The translations under genes and the position numbers were made by a program. DNA of 64,000 nucleotides from Favolaschia claudopus (lineage: Eukaryota; Basidiomycota; Agaricomycetes; Agaricales; Mycenaceae), in the NCBI GenBank assembly GCA_037176885.1, contig JAWWNJ010000148.1:434001-498000 (forward strand), given 5' to 3'. Under the pieces are notes generated by a model that saw only the letters and a program-made list of their open reading frames with translations, was not told where the DNA came from and made no database searches. The number at the start of each line of letters is the position of its first letter. Positions within the stretch are counted from its first letter, which is position 1. Positions 32,871 through 44,379 of the stretch are shown here, piece by piece.

Positions 32871-33073
32871 GGTCTGACACCAGTCAGAGTGTTCATCCGG
32901 GGAATCCTTGTTTGTCCCCTGGCCGGTTAGCCGCCCATTAAGCTTGGAAAGTTCAAAATCCCCAGTCGACGCATTTATCCCCTTCTGGGATTTGAACATC
33001 CGACCTTGTTTTTAGGATCACTCGGCATCAGGAGTCAGTAGTTTTGTTGACTTTCCAGCTGAGCTAACTAACC
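32871..33073 (-). mobile_element. tRNA-derived SINE, unit B
   Basis: Same head (GGTTAGTTAGCTCAGCTGGA), B-box-like GGATGTTCAAATCCC and tail (GAACACTCTGACTGGTGTCA) as unit A, placed in tandem directly after it. The interiors differ at scattered positions and by an indel of about 10 bases, so the tandem is not a fresh duplication. Confidence 0.75.
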
Positions 33074-33097
33074 GGTTAGTTAGCTCAGCTGGAAAGT
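33050..33097. repeat. Perfect 48-bp palindrome (second SINE head pair)
   Basis: Two 24-bp SINE heads meet at AACC|GGTT, as at 32595-32650. The plus-strand half is cut off after GGAAAGT by unrelated sequence. Confidence 0.9.
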
Positions 33098-33124
33098 GCG
33101 GTAAGAAACAAGCTGCAGAACCCC

Positions 33125-33479
33125 TGTATCAGACGTACAAACAATGTCTAAATACTGATTGATCCGTGTTCCGTATCCGCATATCCGGAACTCAACACTC
33201 CCCCTCGCGCAAAGGACCATTGCGTCCTTTCGCGACAAATAAACCTGATGCCAAAGCAACCCGATCCCGCGAAAATCGAATTACCCACCCTGCGAAAACC
33301 AAACCGCTGGCGCAAATCCATCCGCGCGTGTGATACGGTGTATATATTTTCACTACTGAGTACACGGCCGTGCCCTTTACTTTACTTGATTTAGCTTACT
33401 AATATTGATTACTCGTCTCTGCTGTACATACACAAGATTACCTCATAGATACAAATCAACCTTGCTTTACATCCTACCA
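33125..33479 (+). repeat. Probable Gypsy 5' LTR
   Basis: Bounded by position only: TGTATCAGACG at the left and TCCTACCA|TGGTGTGAAG at the right, where TGG could start a primer binding site. A TATATATTTTC stretch lies near 33343. Without a 3' partner the borders cannot be confirmed. Confidence 0.4.
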
Positions 33480-33770
33480 TGGTGTGAAGAGGGATCTTAA
33501 ACGGCGAACCACCGATATGCGTTAGACCCCCCGCTTGGCTGAGCAACCGTACAACTGCTCCCTCAACTCCTGGTTATCGGAGCGCGACCGAGGGTCAAAC
33601 GATCCCTCTCCGAAGGGTTACAACGGCTGACGACTAACGACAACCAACCGCCAGCGCTCTCAAAGCGCTGGCTCCTTCCAACCCTACTCTCAAGAGTCAC
33701 AATTACCGACTCGCATCACAATGGAGCCCACCGCGAGGGCTTTTGGGAGAGGGAAGGAGCTTGGGACTTC

Positions 33771-34012
33771 ACTCAGCGCTGCGAGCCATTTGGCTCGCGT
33801 AGCTGCTACGAGTAAAGCCTCCAAGGTATATATTCTCTAATTATCCTAAGGCTGGACTTGTGGATTTTTCCACATACCCCTTGGGCCCCGCTCAGCGCTG
33901 CGAGTTTTTCGACTCGCGTAGCTGCTCAAGAGCGGAGCCTTCAAGGAGCCCGAGGTCTCACTCAGCGCTGCGAGTCTTACGACTCGCGTAGCTGCTAATG
34001 AGTAGACCTTCA
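33771..34012 (+). repeat. Three hairpin repeats in the Gypsy leader
   Basis: CTCAGCGCTGCGAG...CTCGCGTAGCTGCT occurs at about 33772-33813, 33891-33930 and 33961-34002. Loops differ (CCATTTGG, TTTTTCGA, TCTTACGA) while the stem GCGAG/CTCGC and outer arms are kept. Each copy is followed by AGCCT or GACCT and CCAAGG/TCAAGG/TCAGGG. Variable loops on conserved stems suggest RNA structure in the packaged or translated leader. Confidence 0.75.
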
Positions 34013-34304
34013 GGGATTGGGGGGCGCTGGATGCCCGACGCGATGTGCTGGCGTATCGGGATTATCGGTCCTATCGGAGTAACGGGAAGTCACAGTGTGA
34101 CTTCACCATTCTCCCCCTCACCATCTTCATCTCGCTTGCGCGATTCCGTACGCTGCATACCGCGCAAGCGGGAGCGCGTTGGAGTCTGCCGGAGCGGCTG
34201 GTGACTCTCTTTCCCATGTCGTGGACGCTTAAAAGACATGGGATGCCGGCCTTCAATATTCTTCCTGGCTTTTCTCTTGACTTCAACCTGACGAACTCGC
34301 CAAC

Positions 34305-37015
34305 ATGCCTGATCCCGTCTACGACGCCAATAACCCCAATCCTATTATCGACCGCGCTGCTTCGACGCGTCAAAGCTCCAACAAGGACTCTTCAGCTGGT
34401 AGGAATCTCGCTGGATTCAAATTCGATGCTACGGGCCCCAGATCTCAGAAGCCTTCAGCGCCGTCCGCTCAGCGTGACGTGGCGACGTTGCCTTCGAGTG
34501 GGGCTCCTATGCAAAGAAGCTCTGCTCCCGCTAAGAGTTCCCGCTCGCGTACTCTCAGTCCTACGCCTACCGCCGTCGTTCGCCAAACCCCACCTCATCA
34601 ATCTCCTCCTGCGCTAGGCGCTCTCGAGCCGCGCATTCCATCCCATATGAAAGAAACGGGAATACGTGGCCACGCCCCCATCGAAATAAAACCCGTCGAG
34701 TGGAAATCGGCGAATTCTTCACCATTGAACGCCAGTCCCTGGGAGAACGTGAGTCCCGTCACTGCGGAGGGACATCCCCCGACGCCTCTCACCCCTGCAA
34801 ACCCTCCTGCGCGCCCTTCCCACTTACATCTGCTTAGCGCGGTCACTAGACCCGCCAGCGCTGATGGAAATGGAAGCGTAGCTAGCGAAGGAGGTCGCAG
34901 CGAGAGAAGTCTCCCCAGCACGAGACATAGTCTCCGCGGCCCCAGTCCGCAGGACGGGTATGTTCGCCCTCCCTCCGGAAGCCCGCTCACGAAAAGTTCG
35001 GGCGAGGAGAGCGACATTCTTCCTCACCCGGAACACCAGAAGGCTGAGGGTGAAAGCATCACAGTAGCCCTCAGCCGCCGTCGTGAGGAGAAGCGGAGCA
35101 ATGGACCGGACTACCCCAAGCTATTCACGGGGCCGGGAGCCGCGATTGACGTCTTCGACGAGCCCATCCTCGCGTCGGTAGAGAGACTGCACGGGGCCTA
35201 CGACCCAGCGGATGGCACGGAAGATCCACTGTCCATTTTCGGAGCGGTAGGAGGTGAACTCCCTGGGTATGACTCCGCTCGTACTTTAGCGTTGCGAGAC
35301 GCAGTCACCCGCTACATTCAGCCCAGCCGCTTCTTCGATGGCAACCTGGTCTCTATCATTCAGAAGGTGGTTCAGCTAGACGCAGGGAAAGTAGTGTTGA
35401 GAGCTCTGGAGGAGACAAGGACGTCGAAGCGAATCTATAGTCTGAATCTGAACGATCTGAGCGATACGGCTCATGCCTCGCAAGGCGTTCAGCAGATCTT
35501 GGAAGCGCTGACGGAATTCCTCCAGAAGGATCCCAAGAAGAGCTTCATCTTGGATCCTGGCTACGGATTCCTGAAATTAGCAGAATACAGTGAGGACAAG
35601 GCCGAAGTAAGATTCGCGCTGTCCACTCTTCAACGACGTCTCGATGCCGCCAACACGCATATCATCCAGTACCTTCAACGTATTCAGGAAAACCTGACTG
35701 GAGACGCGGCTAGCGATGCGATAGGATCGATGGACTCTACGATTTCGTCCGTTCGAGAGGCCTTTGGCAAGGAACACCCTTCCAAGGAACTCCGTCGTAT
35801 GCTTTTGCGACCCGGCTACTACCTGGACGCGGGTTTAATTGACGCTCCCGCTCGTGACGCTATGATCCTGCAGCTGCGGGAGGTGCCGCGTACTAGGTGG
35901 TACAAACCGCGAACAACCCAAGCAATTCCTACCCTGAAGGAACAAGAAGCACCTTCCAACACTCCTCCAGCAGCTGCGACTGCGAAAGCAGCGCCTCCCG
36001 CCGCTGCGGCGTCGAACAGCGCGGCTCCGGCCGCTGCAGTTCCTCCGACCGAAGCGCCGAAAACTAACGCTCCTCCTCCAACTACTCCTGGAGTTCTGGG
36101 AGTGCGCTTTACAGCGCCCGCGACTCCGCGTCCTAAACTCTCCGCCATCTCCTTCCTACCAGGACACGGACGAATCCGTAACACGGACGGATCGGACACG
36201 TCTAAACGTACGTTTGTAACAGGGGGGCCATCGTTGATGCGAGAAGGAGGAGCGCCGCCGACAGGCTCTGCGGGGCCTCCTAAGACGTCTTGGACTAGTT
36301 ACCAATTCAAGACGGTCTCGGAACCCCCATCGCAAGCAGCAGCTCCGCCGTCTGCGCCTGGCAATGACGCCCCTCCGCCGGTGCCCGGCGATAGCGCCCC
36401 TCCGCCAAGCGGAGGCTCTCAGAACATTCCCCCGGGATGGATGGGAAGAGTACCCATGAGAGCACCCGCAGGGCATGGAGGAGGAGGGGGCGGAGATGGG
36501 TCGGAGAATGGAGGACCTGGAAACGGCGGAGGCGGAGGCGGATACGGAGGAGGGTACGGAGGTGGAGGAGACGGAGGCGGAGGCGGAGGAGGTGACTTTC
36601 CTGGGATGGCTGCGCCAGGGATTTTTCCCGAGCGCGCGCCTGACCAGTGGCAGATCAACTACAAACTGAACGTCGCTATCATCCCTTCCTGGAATGGGTT
36701 GGGGGAGACCCTCATCAAATATGTAATCGACGTGGCAGGCCTGGCTCTCCTCAGCCCGCGGATGAACAACGATATAGCGCAGATAGCGCCTTCCAAATTC
36801 GAAGGGCGTGCTCAGAGCTGGTGGAACGGCCTCCTACCTCACCGAAGAGTGCACTTCTGTCAGAATTGGGACCATCTACTGGAGGCTCTCCGCGGGCAGT
36901 TCATGACAACGCTATGGGTTCATACTCGCATGAAGGAGTTTGAGGAGATGAAGTACCGCCAGCGGGGACATGAGGGCGAGGAACCTATTGACTTCTTCCA
37001 ACGACGGTCAATACC
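34305..37015 (+). pseudogene. Gypsy gag
   Basis: From ATG at 34305: a long proline/serine/alanine-rich N-terminal half, a glycine-rich tract (about residues 720-760), and the capsid-type block VAIIPSWNGLGETLIKYVID, FEGRAQSWWNGLLPHRRVHF and MKEFEEMKYRQRGHEGEEPI. The natural continuation (RYHGFLFADVEGGPGAVARI) is in another frame, so a single frame change near 37010 breaks gag. The length of about 900 residues is long for Gypsy gag. Confidence 0.8.
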
Positions 37016-39290
37016 ATGGATTCCTCTTCGCGGACGTAGAGGGTGGACCCGGGGCCGTCGCTCGTATTTTGCGCACGCAACCGCCGGAGTGGGCTAAAGA
37101 TATCAACGAACGGGTCTGCCCCGACGTGGAGACTCTCATGGTCGTCGCGGAAGAAGAGAAGGACGCGTTGATTTCCGCCTGGGTCATGGCACGGAAGATC
37201 AACTCCCTCTTCAACGCCTCGACGTCCGCGTCGTCTAACCCCGCTCCCCAACGCTACCGTCGTGCGCATGTGGTCGAAATTCCCGACGAAGAGGATTACA
37301 TCGCTCAGCGAGCTGCAGAGGAAAGTGAAGATGAGAAAACGGCATTGGCGACGGACCGTCGATTTAGATCGACGTCTCAGCGCCGCCCTGCGGGAGAAAA
37401 GCAAGCTACATCCCCGTCTTCCCCTCCAGGGAAGACTATAAACGGATACTTCTTTGCTCGCGATGACTCCAAGGTCAGCGTGAAGCCTCCCAACGCTGAA
37501 TGCTACATCTGCACGAGCCCCAAACACGTAGCTAGAGATTGCCCTCATTTCGGTAAATGGGACTCGCTAAAGCGTGCTCTCATGATTGAGGTAGATCGAG
37601 ACCCTACGGAGGAAGCTAGAGAGATACACGAGCATGTAGCTATGATGACCACAATCGCATCCCCTTCCGCTTATACTGGTGTGACCGAACGTGAAGTAAT
37701 GGTCGTAGGGGCGGAAGCCCATATCGTTAAAGAGGGCCCTTACAACCGTAACAGACGTCGAAGAGAATCCTTTGAGAGCGCCAAGTCCTCTACCAAGGAT
37801 AAAGGCAAGCTCCCTCAGGAGAAAGCTTCCATACTCCCTCGCAAAGAACTCCGCAAAGCTGCCGCTGTATCTGAGCTCCCCTCCTACGTTAACGAAGCGG
37901 GAGTAACGATCCATGCCGCTCGGAAGGCTCGTCAGCTGCCTGATGGATTAGGATCCTATGGCGCTCGAGCCCTCCATACCAAAGTCAGAGTGGCCTCCCT
38001 CGACAACGCCGAAGTAAGGGGGCGGTTGGACTCCGGCGCCGACATCACTCTAATGTCGGAGGATTTCTGGGCTTCCATCCCTGGGCTTCCTAAACCGAAA
38101 GAAGGAATTAGGATGACTCTCTACCACCTCACAGGGCAAGCTAAAGTGTTGGGATACATAAAGACAACGCTTTACATGACCACGAAAGACAATGAGACTA
38201 TTAGTTTCGATCTCGAGGCCTACGTGGTGAGGAATATGAAGGTCCCTCTTCTTTTGGGCGAGGATTTCCAATCTGCCTACGAACTGGGAGTTCAGAGATG
38301 GGGAACAGGACATTGCGACGTCTCGATCGGCAAGACGAGGCACGTCATCCCCGCGTCCTCCGCTCTCGCCGTAGACTTGGGCTTTGAAATTCGACAAGCT
38401 AGCGTTGCCAAAGCTTCAGGGCGTCGTCTGCTACCAGGGATCTGGCGAAAGACGTACCAACGATCTCGAGCCAGGAAGTGGAAAGAAGGGAAAACGGAAG
38501 CTCCGCCAGTCCTAGCGGCACAAGATGCACTAATCGCTGCCGGATCGGTACACAATCTTCGGGTTTCAGGACCATTCGAAGGGAAGGAAGAGTGGCTAGT
38601 GGAAAAGGTTATCATAGCCAACGAGGATGCAAGTGTAATGGCAGCCCCGACGACGCTTATAAACTCAGCCGCGCCGTACCTCCCTATAGCGAACCCCAGT
38701 ACGCGCCCGTGGTATATCCGCGTTGGCGATATTGTGGGCAAGCTGCACGACCCAGCAGAGTTTGCGGACACGCCCAAGTCGGAAGAAGAGCTGGAGAAAA
38801 TGGTGGCTTCGGCGGAAGCGCTCGCGAGAGTAATTCAAGAAACTCACCGTGCGCAGGATTCTGGCGTAGTGGCGCCTGATATATCGCCATCACCTGATAA
38901 ATTAGAGGAGGATCACCATTGGGGACCTAAGACCACGGCGCTGCCAGGGGAGTTCGAAGATGAGGAGGGAAAGACCGACGTAGCGGAGATGGTAAATTTA
39001 GGGCTGGATATCCCGGAGAGAGTTCGTCCAGAGCTGGACGCCGTACTGCGCCGCAATGCGGCTGCGTTCGGTGTTGGAGGACGTTTGGGGCATGTTAAAG
39101 AGAAGGCGCCTGTACCGGTGAAGCCGGGAACCCAGCCTGTGTCCATCCCCATGTACTCTGCCTCGCCGGCGAAGAGGGAAGTAATTGATAAGCAGATGGA
39201 CTTATGGTTCGAAAGAGGGGTTATAGAACCCTCTACCAGCCCCTGGGGGGCTCCGTGCGTCGTAGTATTCCGGAACGGGAAGCTTTGGCC
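37016..39290 (+). pseudogene. Gypsy gag end, zinc knuckle, protease and start of reverse transcriptase
   Basis: An open frame from 36970. In order: capsid end (GPGAVARILRTQPPEWAKDI), zinc knuckle CYICTSPKHVARDC (CX2CX4HX4C, near 37502), aspartic protease site RLDSGADITLMSEDFW (near 38028), a spacer, and the RT entry SIPMYSASPAKREVIDKQMD with RGVIEPSTSPWGAPCVVV. It stops after a frame break within the NGKL...VDYRKLN motif at about 39285. Confidence 0.8.
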
Positions 39291-40130
39291 GTGGATTATA
39301 GGAAACTCAACGCTCAGACTATAGCCGATGAGTTTCCTATACCAAGACAGTCAGAGATAATACAGGCTTTATCCGGGTCCCAAGTACTATCTTCGTTCGA
39401 CGCCCTGGCTGGCTTTAATCAAGTCGAGATGGATGACGACGCGAAGGAGAAGACGGCATTCCGTTCGCATCGAGGACTATGGCAGTTCCGTCGTATGCCT
39501 TTCGGATTGCGGAACGGACCGTCGATATTCCAGAGGATCATGCAAGGGGTTTTGGCCCCATACCTCTGGCTCTTCACGCTAGTCTACATCGACGACATTG
39601 TAATATTCTCAAAAAATTGGGAGGATCACCTGGTGCACTTGGATAAAGTTCTCGGCGCTATAGCCACCGCTGGAATTACTCTGGAGCCGAAGAAGTGTTT
39701 CGTAGGATATTCCTCCATACTTCTGCTGGGGCAGAAGGTATCGCGGCTGGGATTGTCGACGCACAAGGAAAAAGTGGCTGCCATTCAGGAATTGCAGAGG
39801 CCATCCTCAGTCCATGAACTTCAGAAGTTCCTGGGGATGGTCAACTACTTTGCGTCGTACATACCGTACTACGCTTTCATAGTGAAGCCTCTATTCTCCT
39901 TGCTGGGCAAGGGAGTGAAGTGGGAATGGCGCGCTGAGCATGAGATCGCCTTTCTTCAGGCGAAAGATGCTCTTTCAGCTGCACCTATCCTGGGGCATCC
40001 TATACAGGGACGTCCGTACAGGCTTTATACGGATGCCTCCGATTTTGCGCTGGGCTCAAGTTTACAGCAAGTCCAGCCTATTCAGGTCAAAGACCTGAAG
40101 GGTACCGCGGCCTACGAAAAATTAAACTTC
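39285..40130 (+). pseudogene. Gypsy reverse transcriptase and partial RNase H
   Basis: Continues with VDYRKLNAQTIADEFPIPR, then FDALAGFNQVEMDD, MPFGLRNGPSIFQRIM, the catalytic LVYIDDIVIFS and the thumb/connection FLGMVNYFASYIPYYA. The RNase H start PYRLYTDASDFALGSSLQQV is present, ending at AAYEKLNFK. Beyond this the frame enters tRNA-like sequence. Catalytic aspartates of RT are intact. Confidence 0.85.
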
Positions 40131-40215
40131 AAGGTCTTTTGGTGTAGTGGTTACCCTCTGTCCTCTAATTCTGCCTGCTGCTTCTCCGGTTGGCAGTTCG
40201 AGTCTTGCTACTGGC
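40131..40215 (+). mobile_element. tRNA-like insertion at the Gypsy break
   Basis: GGTCTTTTGGTGTAGTGGTT has an A box (TTGGTGTAGTGG) and a B-box-like GCAGTTCGAGTCTTG follows about 55 bases later. Acceptor arms do not pair, so it is more likely a tRNA-derived SINE head than a tRNA gene. The 3' limit is unclear. Confidence 0.5.
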
Positions 40216-40619
40216 ATTCCTTTTTGAAATTGCGGCGCTTTAAACTCCCCTCACTGTTTAAACAACTTTGAATCAATCAGTGGTTAAACTGGTTTGAACG
40301 TTCCAACGCTAATTGTTTCAACAATGATGGTAGGGATTTATAAGCAACAGCGTTTGACGTTTGATTGATTTTGAGAGGTGATGGGAAAACGGGCTCTGGC
40401 AGCCGGCACCAGTTGGGGGATATCGATGATCACCAAGATTAGATTGATTTTCGGCGGTTCCCGACAGCATTTGCATGTATTTACAACACCCCTATCCAAA
40501 CCGCTGGTCGTCGCTGGTCGTTGCTGGCACTTGCTGGTGCTGCCAATGAAAATTTCAAATTATCCAGAATCGCGTGATCTGCCTCTATCTCTTCTGACTC
40601 AGACCATCGTACACCAACA
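40216..40619. other. Upstream region of the acidic-protein gene
   Basis: No supported gene; an overlapping 143-codon frame has no domain. The ATG at 40620 has a CAACA context. Confidence 0.5.
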
Positions 40620-42793
40620 ATGTCCAGCGTCCTTGCTCCCTCTGGTGAAACCTTCACCGGAAACATCAAGTTCGACAGACCGACCCTTGAAAGGTTGTGT
40701 GCTGCTCTCCAGCTCAAGGTGTCCGGCAAGGCCAATAAAAAACCGGTCAAAGACGATTTTCTTGCTGCAGCCAAAGCTGCAGCCTTTAGCACTGGCAAAA
40801 ATGGCTTGAAAGATCCTCGCTTTTCGGGTCTCGTTGAAGGGGGTCGGGGGGGTGGTAGGGTCAGGAATAGTGCACACAAGGCTTCTGAGGATCAGGCAGA
40901 ACAGTCTAAGCTTGGGGATACCGCAATCACTGGGTGTGTCTCTCTTCTCTTTTGACGACTTCTGCAATATTGAGGCTCAGTTTTAGGGCGAATTTGAAGC
41001 TTAAGAAGATGGAGATTACCACTGACCCTGCTGGGCAGACTCGTCCTTTGAATTCTGGAGGTACGCGAGGTTGGTCAAACCGGGAAGCCAATGTTAGTTC
41101 GATGACAGACAAACCTGCTGCCAAGGGCCACTCTTTCTCTTCTCCCTTGACACAGAGTGAGGATCTGCCGCAAGACGACAATGACGACGACGAAGAAGAA
41201 GAACAAGAGAGCAGCAGCAATGAAGACGATCATCAGAGTGACGAAGGAGAGTCTGACAAGCCCAAGGGCAAGCAGGGCACTGTAGTCAACAAAGGTAGGT
41301 AAGGCTTCATCTCGGAGAGGACAAACCCTACAGCTGATCTTCCTCTGAAGTCTTCCTTAAGATCACCAATTCAGCGGATCCAAGCGCCGATATCATAGAG
41401 ACGTTCGTACCTGATATGAACATTGTTAAGACCACTACAACCAATGGCCGGGTCCGACATGAAACTGATTTGAGGGATTTGCTTGCGACGGCACTGCAGA
41501 GCGACGATACGTCGCCCGTCAAGAGTCTGTCCTCCTCCTTCCTCTCAGACCACATCACTGAATATGAATTAGAGGACTTGCCCAGCAAGATTCTCCGTCC
41601 TGGCTTTTCAGCGGTCAACAGCAAACTACTGGTCGGAAAGGTCCAGGAATTTGTCCTTCCAGCTGAGCCTGGGGAGGGTGAAACCGAAGGCGGAAGGGAG
41701 GGTTACGAAAGCATGGATTCCCGTGGAAATACCGTTGCGTTGGACCTGGATGAAGAGCGAGGTTTCTTTCGCTGCTCTGTGTTCTCGCAGCCTAGCTCAA
41801 AGAGTACCGCTCAAGTCAGTACAATTCTGGATGGTTTCTTGTACACGACTCACAATTTCTAGTCTTCTGGCCCCTCAGCTGCGGCTGTATCCGTTCCTGT
41901 AACCAGCCTGACTGGAGCAGGCAGCGACCGTCCACAAGAAATAGCCAATGCTCGCAAGACTGTCATGCTGCAGCCCACCTATCGGCCGCTGCCCGCTACA
42001 GAACAATCCCTCAAGTTCATTCGCGTCCTGGGGTGTCAGCTCAACCTGCTGGAATCTGAGGTCGTCACAAACAAAAAAGCTCAAAACGTGGTAGACAATT
42101 TCAGGGTCATTGACGGGTACTTCGTAAAGTTTGCTCCCTTCTCCTACAAGAGACAGGGATATGTGTGTCGCTCAGGTAAGATTTTGACAAGTTGACTGGA
42201 CGCAGAGATCTGATTAGTATTCATCTGTAGACTATGAGGGAACACCCCTCCTCGAGTCAGAGGTCCCAAATTGGAGAGACCATTGCGATCAGACCTTCAC
42301 CAAAGACCAAGTTATCAAGGCGGTAAAGCTTGGGAAGTCCAGTACAAACGAGGTTCATGGTCTGGTCAATAAGGGCCTGAAGCTCAAGCACCCCGTCGCA
42401 AAGTACTTGGAACTTGGTGGTACCGACAGCACTGATTCCGAGATCGAGGGACTTGAGGATACGTACGCCAATATGGACTACGGTGTATTCAAGTCCTTGC
42501 TCGAGGACCTCTTCGAGGACGCCAATAGCCACAAGCCCCAGGTCGCCAATAAGGCCAAGGCCAAGGCTGCGGCGACAGTGAAAAAGAGGACGCGCGACAG
42601 CGGCGAGGGATCGGGCAAGGGAGAAGGAGAGACCCACAAAGATAAGCGGAGGAAAAAGAGCAAGAAAGGCAGCGCGGTTGAGCAGATGCGGATGAGACTT
42701 CTGGAGTTGGAGAAGAAACTTGAGGAGATGGACGGGATTGAGGACAACGAGGAAGTGACCAGCGATAACATGGACGATGACTCCGACAATTGA
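40620..42793 (+). CDS. Conserved-looking nuclear-type protein of unknown function
   Basis: Exons 40620-40933, 40981-41294, 41351-41814, 41863-42175 and 42231-42793 join in frame to about 655 residues; all introns are 47-56 nt with GT-AG borders. The N-terminus (TFTGNIKFDRPTLERLCAAL) looks like a short helical SAP-like segment. An acidic block (DDNDDDEEEEQESSSNEDDH) follows in exon 2, a folded-looking middle covers exons 3 and 4, and the C-terminus is strongly basic (KKRTRDS, KRRKKSKK) then coiled-coil-like (MRLLELEKKLEEM) and acidic. No enzyme motif is seen. The basic clusters suggest nuclear location and nucleic-acid or histone contact. It faces the oxygenase-like gene tail to tail, 95 bases apart. 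The frame is intact over a region of dead transposons, suggesting recent or current function. Confidence 0.7.
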
Positions 42794-42888
42794 GCTCCAA
42801 CGGTGAACAGGTGAAGATTCAACTCTAACAAAGTCTATTAGCGGTTCCATTGTACAAGCGGATTCAACTCTGCAGTAACAAATAGAAT

Positions 42889-43715
42889 TTACGCGTCATT
42901 ATTGCGAACAACATGAGCTGGCCACCCATTACAATTCTTCACCCAGGCGTCTCCTTTTGGGTCAGTGTGAAGGACAACCGTAACACGGCTGCCGGTGAAA
43001 TGACAATTGAAGTGGGTGATATCGCATGAGGGGAATGCCAGGACGTCCCCCATCTGTAAGTCAAAACAAAATCTTGTCTCAAGCTGGCCCAGCTGGCCGC
43101 CCTTGAACTTGCCGAGCGGAATCACAAAGCACATGATTTTGTCCCCGTCTCGATGAGCCCAAGTGCAAGAGCTGATATTCAGGACAAATCCGGTGAAGGG
43201 GTAGGCAGGTGAAGAGCCTCCCATGGGCAACGACTCCGCTACGATCTTGATGTTGTCGTATTGATCAGGAAGATATGTCTTTAACTGCATCTCCTAGTCA
43301 GTGCATTGTAAAGAACCGCAGAAGAGGATACACACCGCAACACGGATAAGGTCAAAGAAATCAGCAAATGCGTCCGCAAGGAGAGCATACTCCTCATGGT
43401 TTTCGCGTAGCTCCTTGGATTGGCGAGGCATTCGGTCCTGGAAGTTGACCCGCCCTCCGCCCTCTACCCTCCTTCCTGAGGTGCAATGCGATCTCTATCC
43501 CCATGTCGCACACAATCGGGGGTCCAGAGATAGGCCGGTGGTCCACCTCCTAGGCCACCGCCGCCACCGCCTCCACCTCCATTGCCCCCCGCCAAGCCCC
43601 CGAGGGTTGGGCCGTAGCCAAGAGACGCCGCACAGGAAATAGTGGACCGACGAATGGCATCTGTCTCACCCAAATCTTGCTCTTTTAACCTGAAACAAAG
43701 ACTTGAAACGACCAT
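42889..43715 (-). CDS. 2OG-Fe(II) oxygenase-like protein (TET/JBP-type candidate)
   Basis: Exons 43512-43715, 43336-43437 and 42889-43293 join in frame to about 236 residues. The fold signature is a double-stranded beta helix: TWAHRDGDKIMCFVIPLG supplies the iron-binding H-x-D, KGGQLGQLETRFCFDLQMGD the central strands, ITHFNCHF the distal histidine and GSRVTVVLHTD the arginine that would bind 2-oxoglutarate. A glycine-run (about nine G) lies near the N-terminus. In mushroom-forming fungi, proteins of this layout are numerous, and TET/JBP-type members that oxidise methylated bases have been linked to transposons. Substrate here is unknown; a prolyl-hydroxylase-like role is the alternative. The start at 43715 is the first in-frame ATG but an upstream exon cannot be excluded. 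Confidence 0.65.
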
Positions 43716-44379
43716 TCAGATGCTGTACGACATTCTGAACCAATATCGTCGCGAAATAGGCTCCTGAATGGCGAATTCTGGGGGCGAAAACAGCAGCACC
43801 CTCACAAAAGACAGTGTCAGACCAGTATGCTATCTCACTAAATCCAAGAGGTTTCCCCTCGAACTAACGCGATCGCAGCGTTGATTCGATGACTTCCACT
43901 CCTTGGAGTCGCCTTCCCCATGACTTTGAGGGCTCCTTCCGGGATCCCTTTGTCGTTTAGGCTAGAAGGTGAGATTTGGCGTCATTTTAAGAAGTGACTG
44001 AATCTCACTTGAATTTCAGCCTTTTCTCTCGAACTCAAGATCCGCCATAGTCTATTGGATGTTCTCTAACGTCCAGCGCTGTGGTTTTGACAACTCAAAA
44101 TGAAGATCTTTTCGTACAAAGGTTTGAGATTGTCAGCAGGATCGGATTTGCACCATTTAAAGAAGTGCGTCGATCTCCTTCAATTTCGCGTCGTTTCCCT
44201 CAAACTAACACATCTGTAGCATTGTATTGATTCTATCTAGAGCCTAAATGAACCATTAATACAGTCAAAACGTCCGAACATCGCTTTTCCAGCACACACT
44301 CAATTCCAGGCTGACAGCGAATGGGAATGGGGCTGTGCTTGCGCAAGTGATGGAGCAGGTGATCAATCGCACGGCGCAG
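43716..44379. other. Non-coding stretch upstream of the oxygenase-like gene
   Basis: Contains two weakly similar blocks (CTAACGCGATCGCAGCGTTG near 43866; CTAACACATCTGTAGCATTG near 44205) suggesting an old duplication of about 340 bp. No gene supported. Confidence 0.5.

Larger units (their letters stand above)
33125..40130 (+). mobile_element. Ty3/Gypsy retrotransposon, 3'-truncated
   Basis: Layout: probable 5' LTR, leader with three hairpins, gag, zinc knuckle, protease, reverse transcriptase, start of RNase H. Integrase and a 3' LTR are missing; RNase H is cut at about 40130, where a tRNA-like sequence begins. The element is disabled by the truncation and two frame breaks (about 37010 and 39285). 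Confidence 0.8.
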
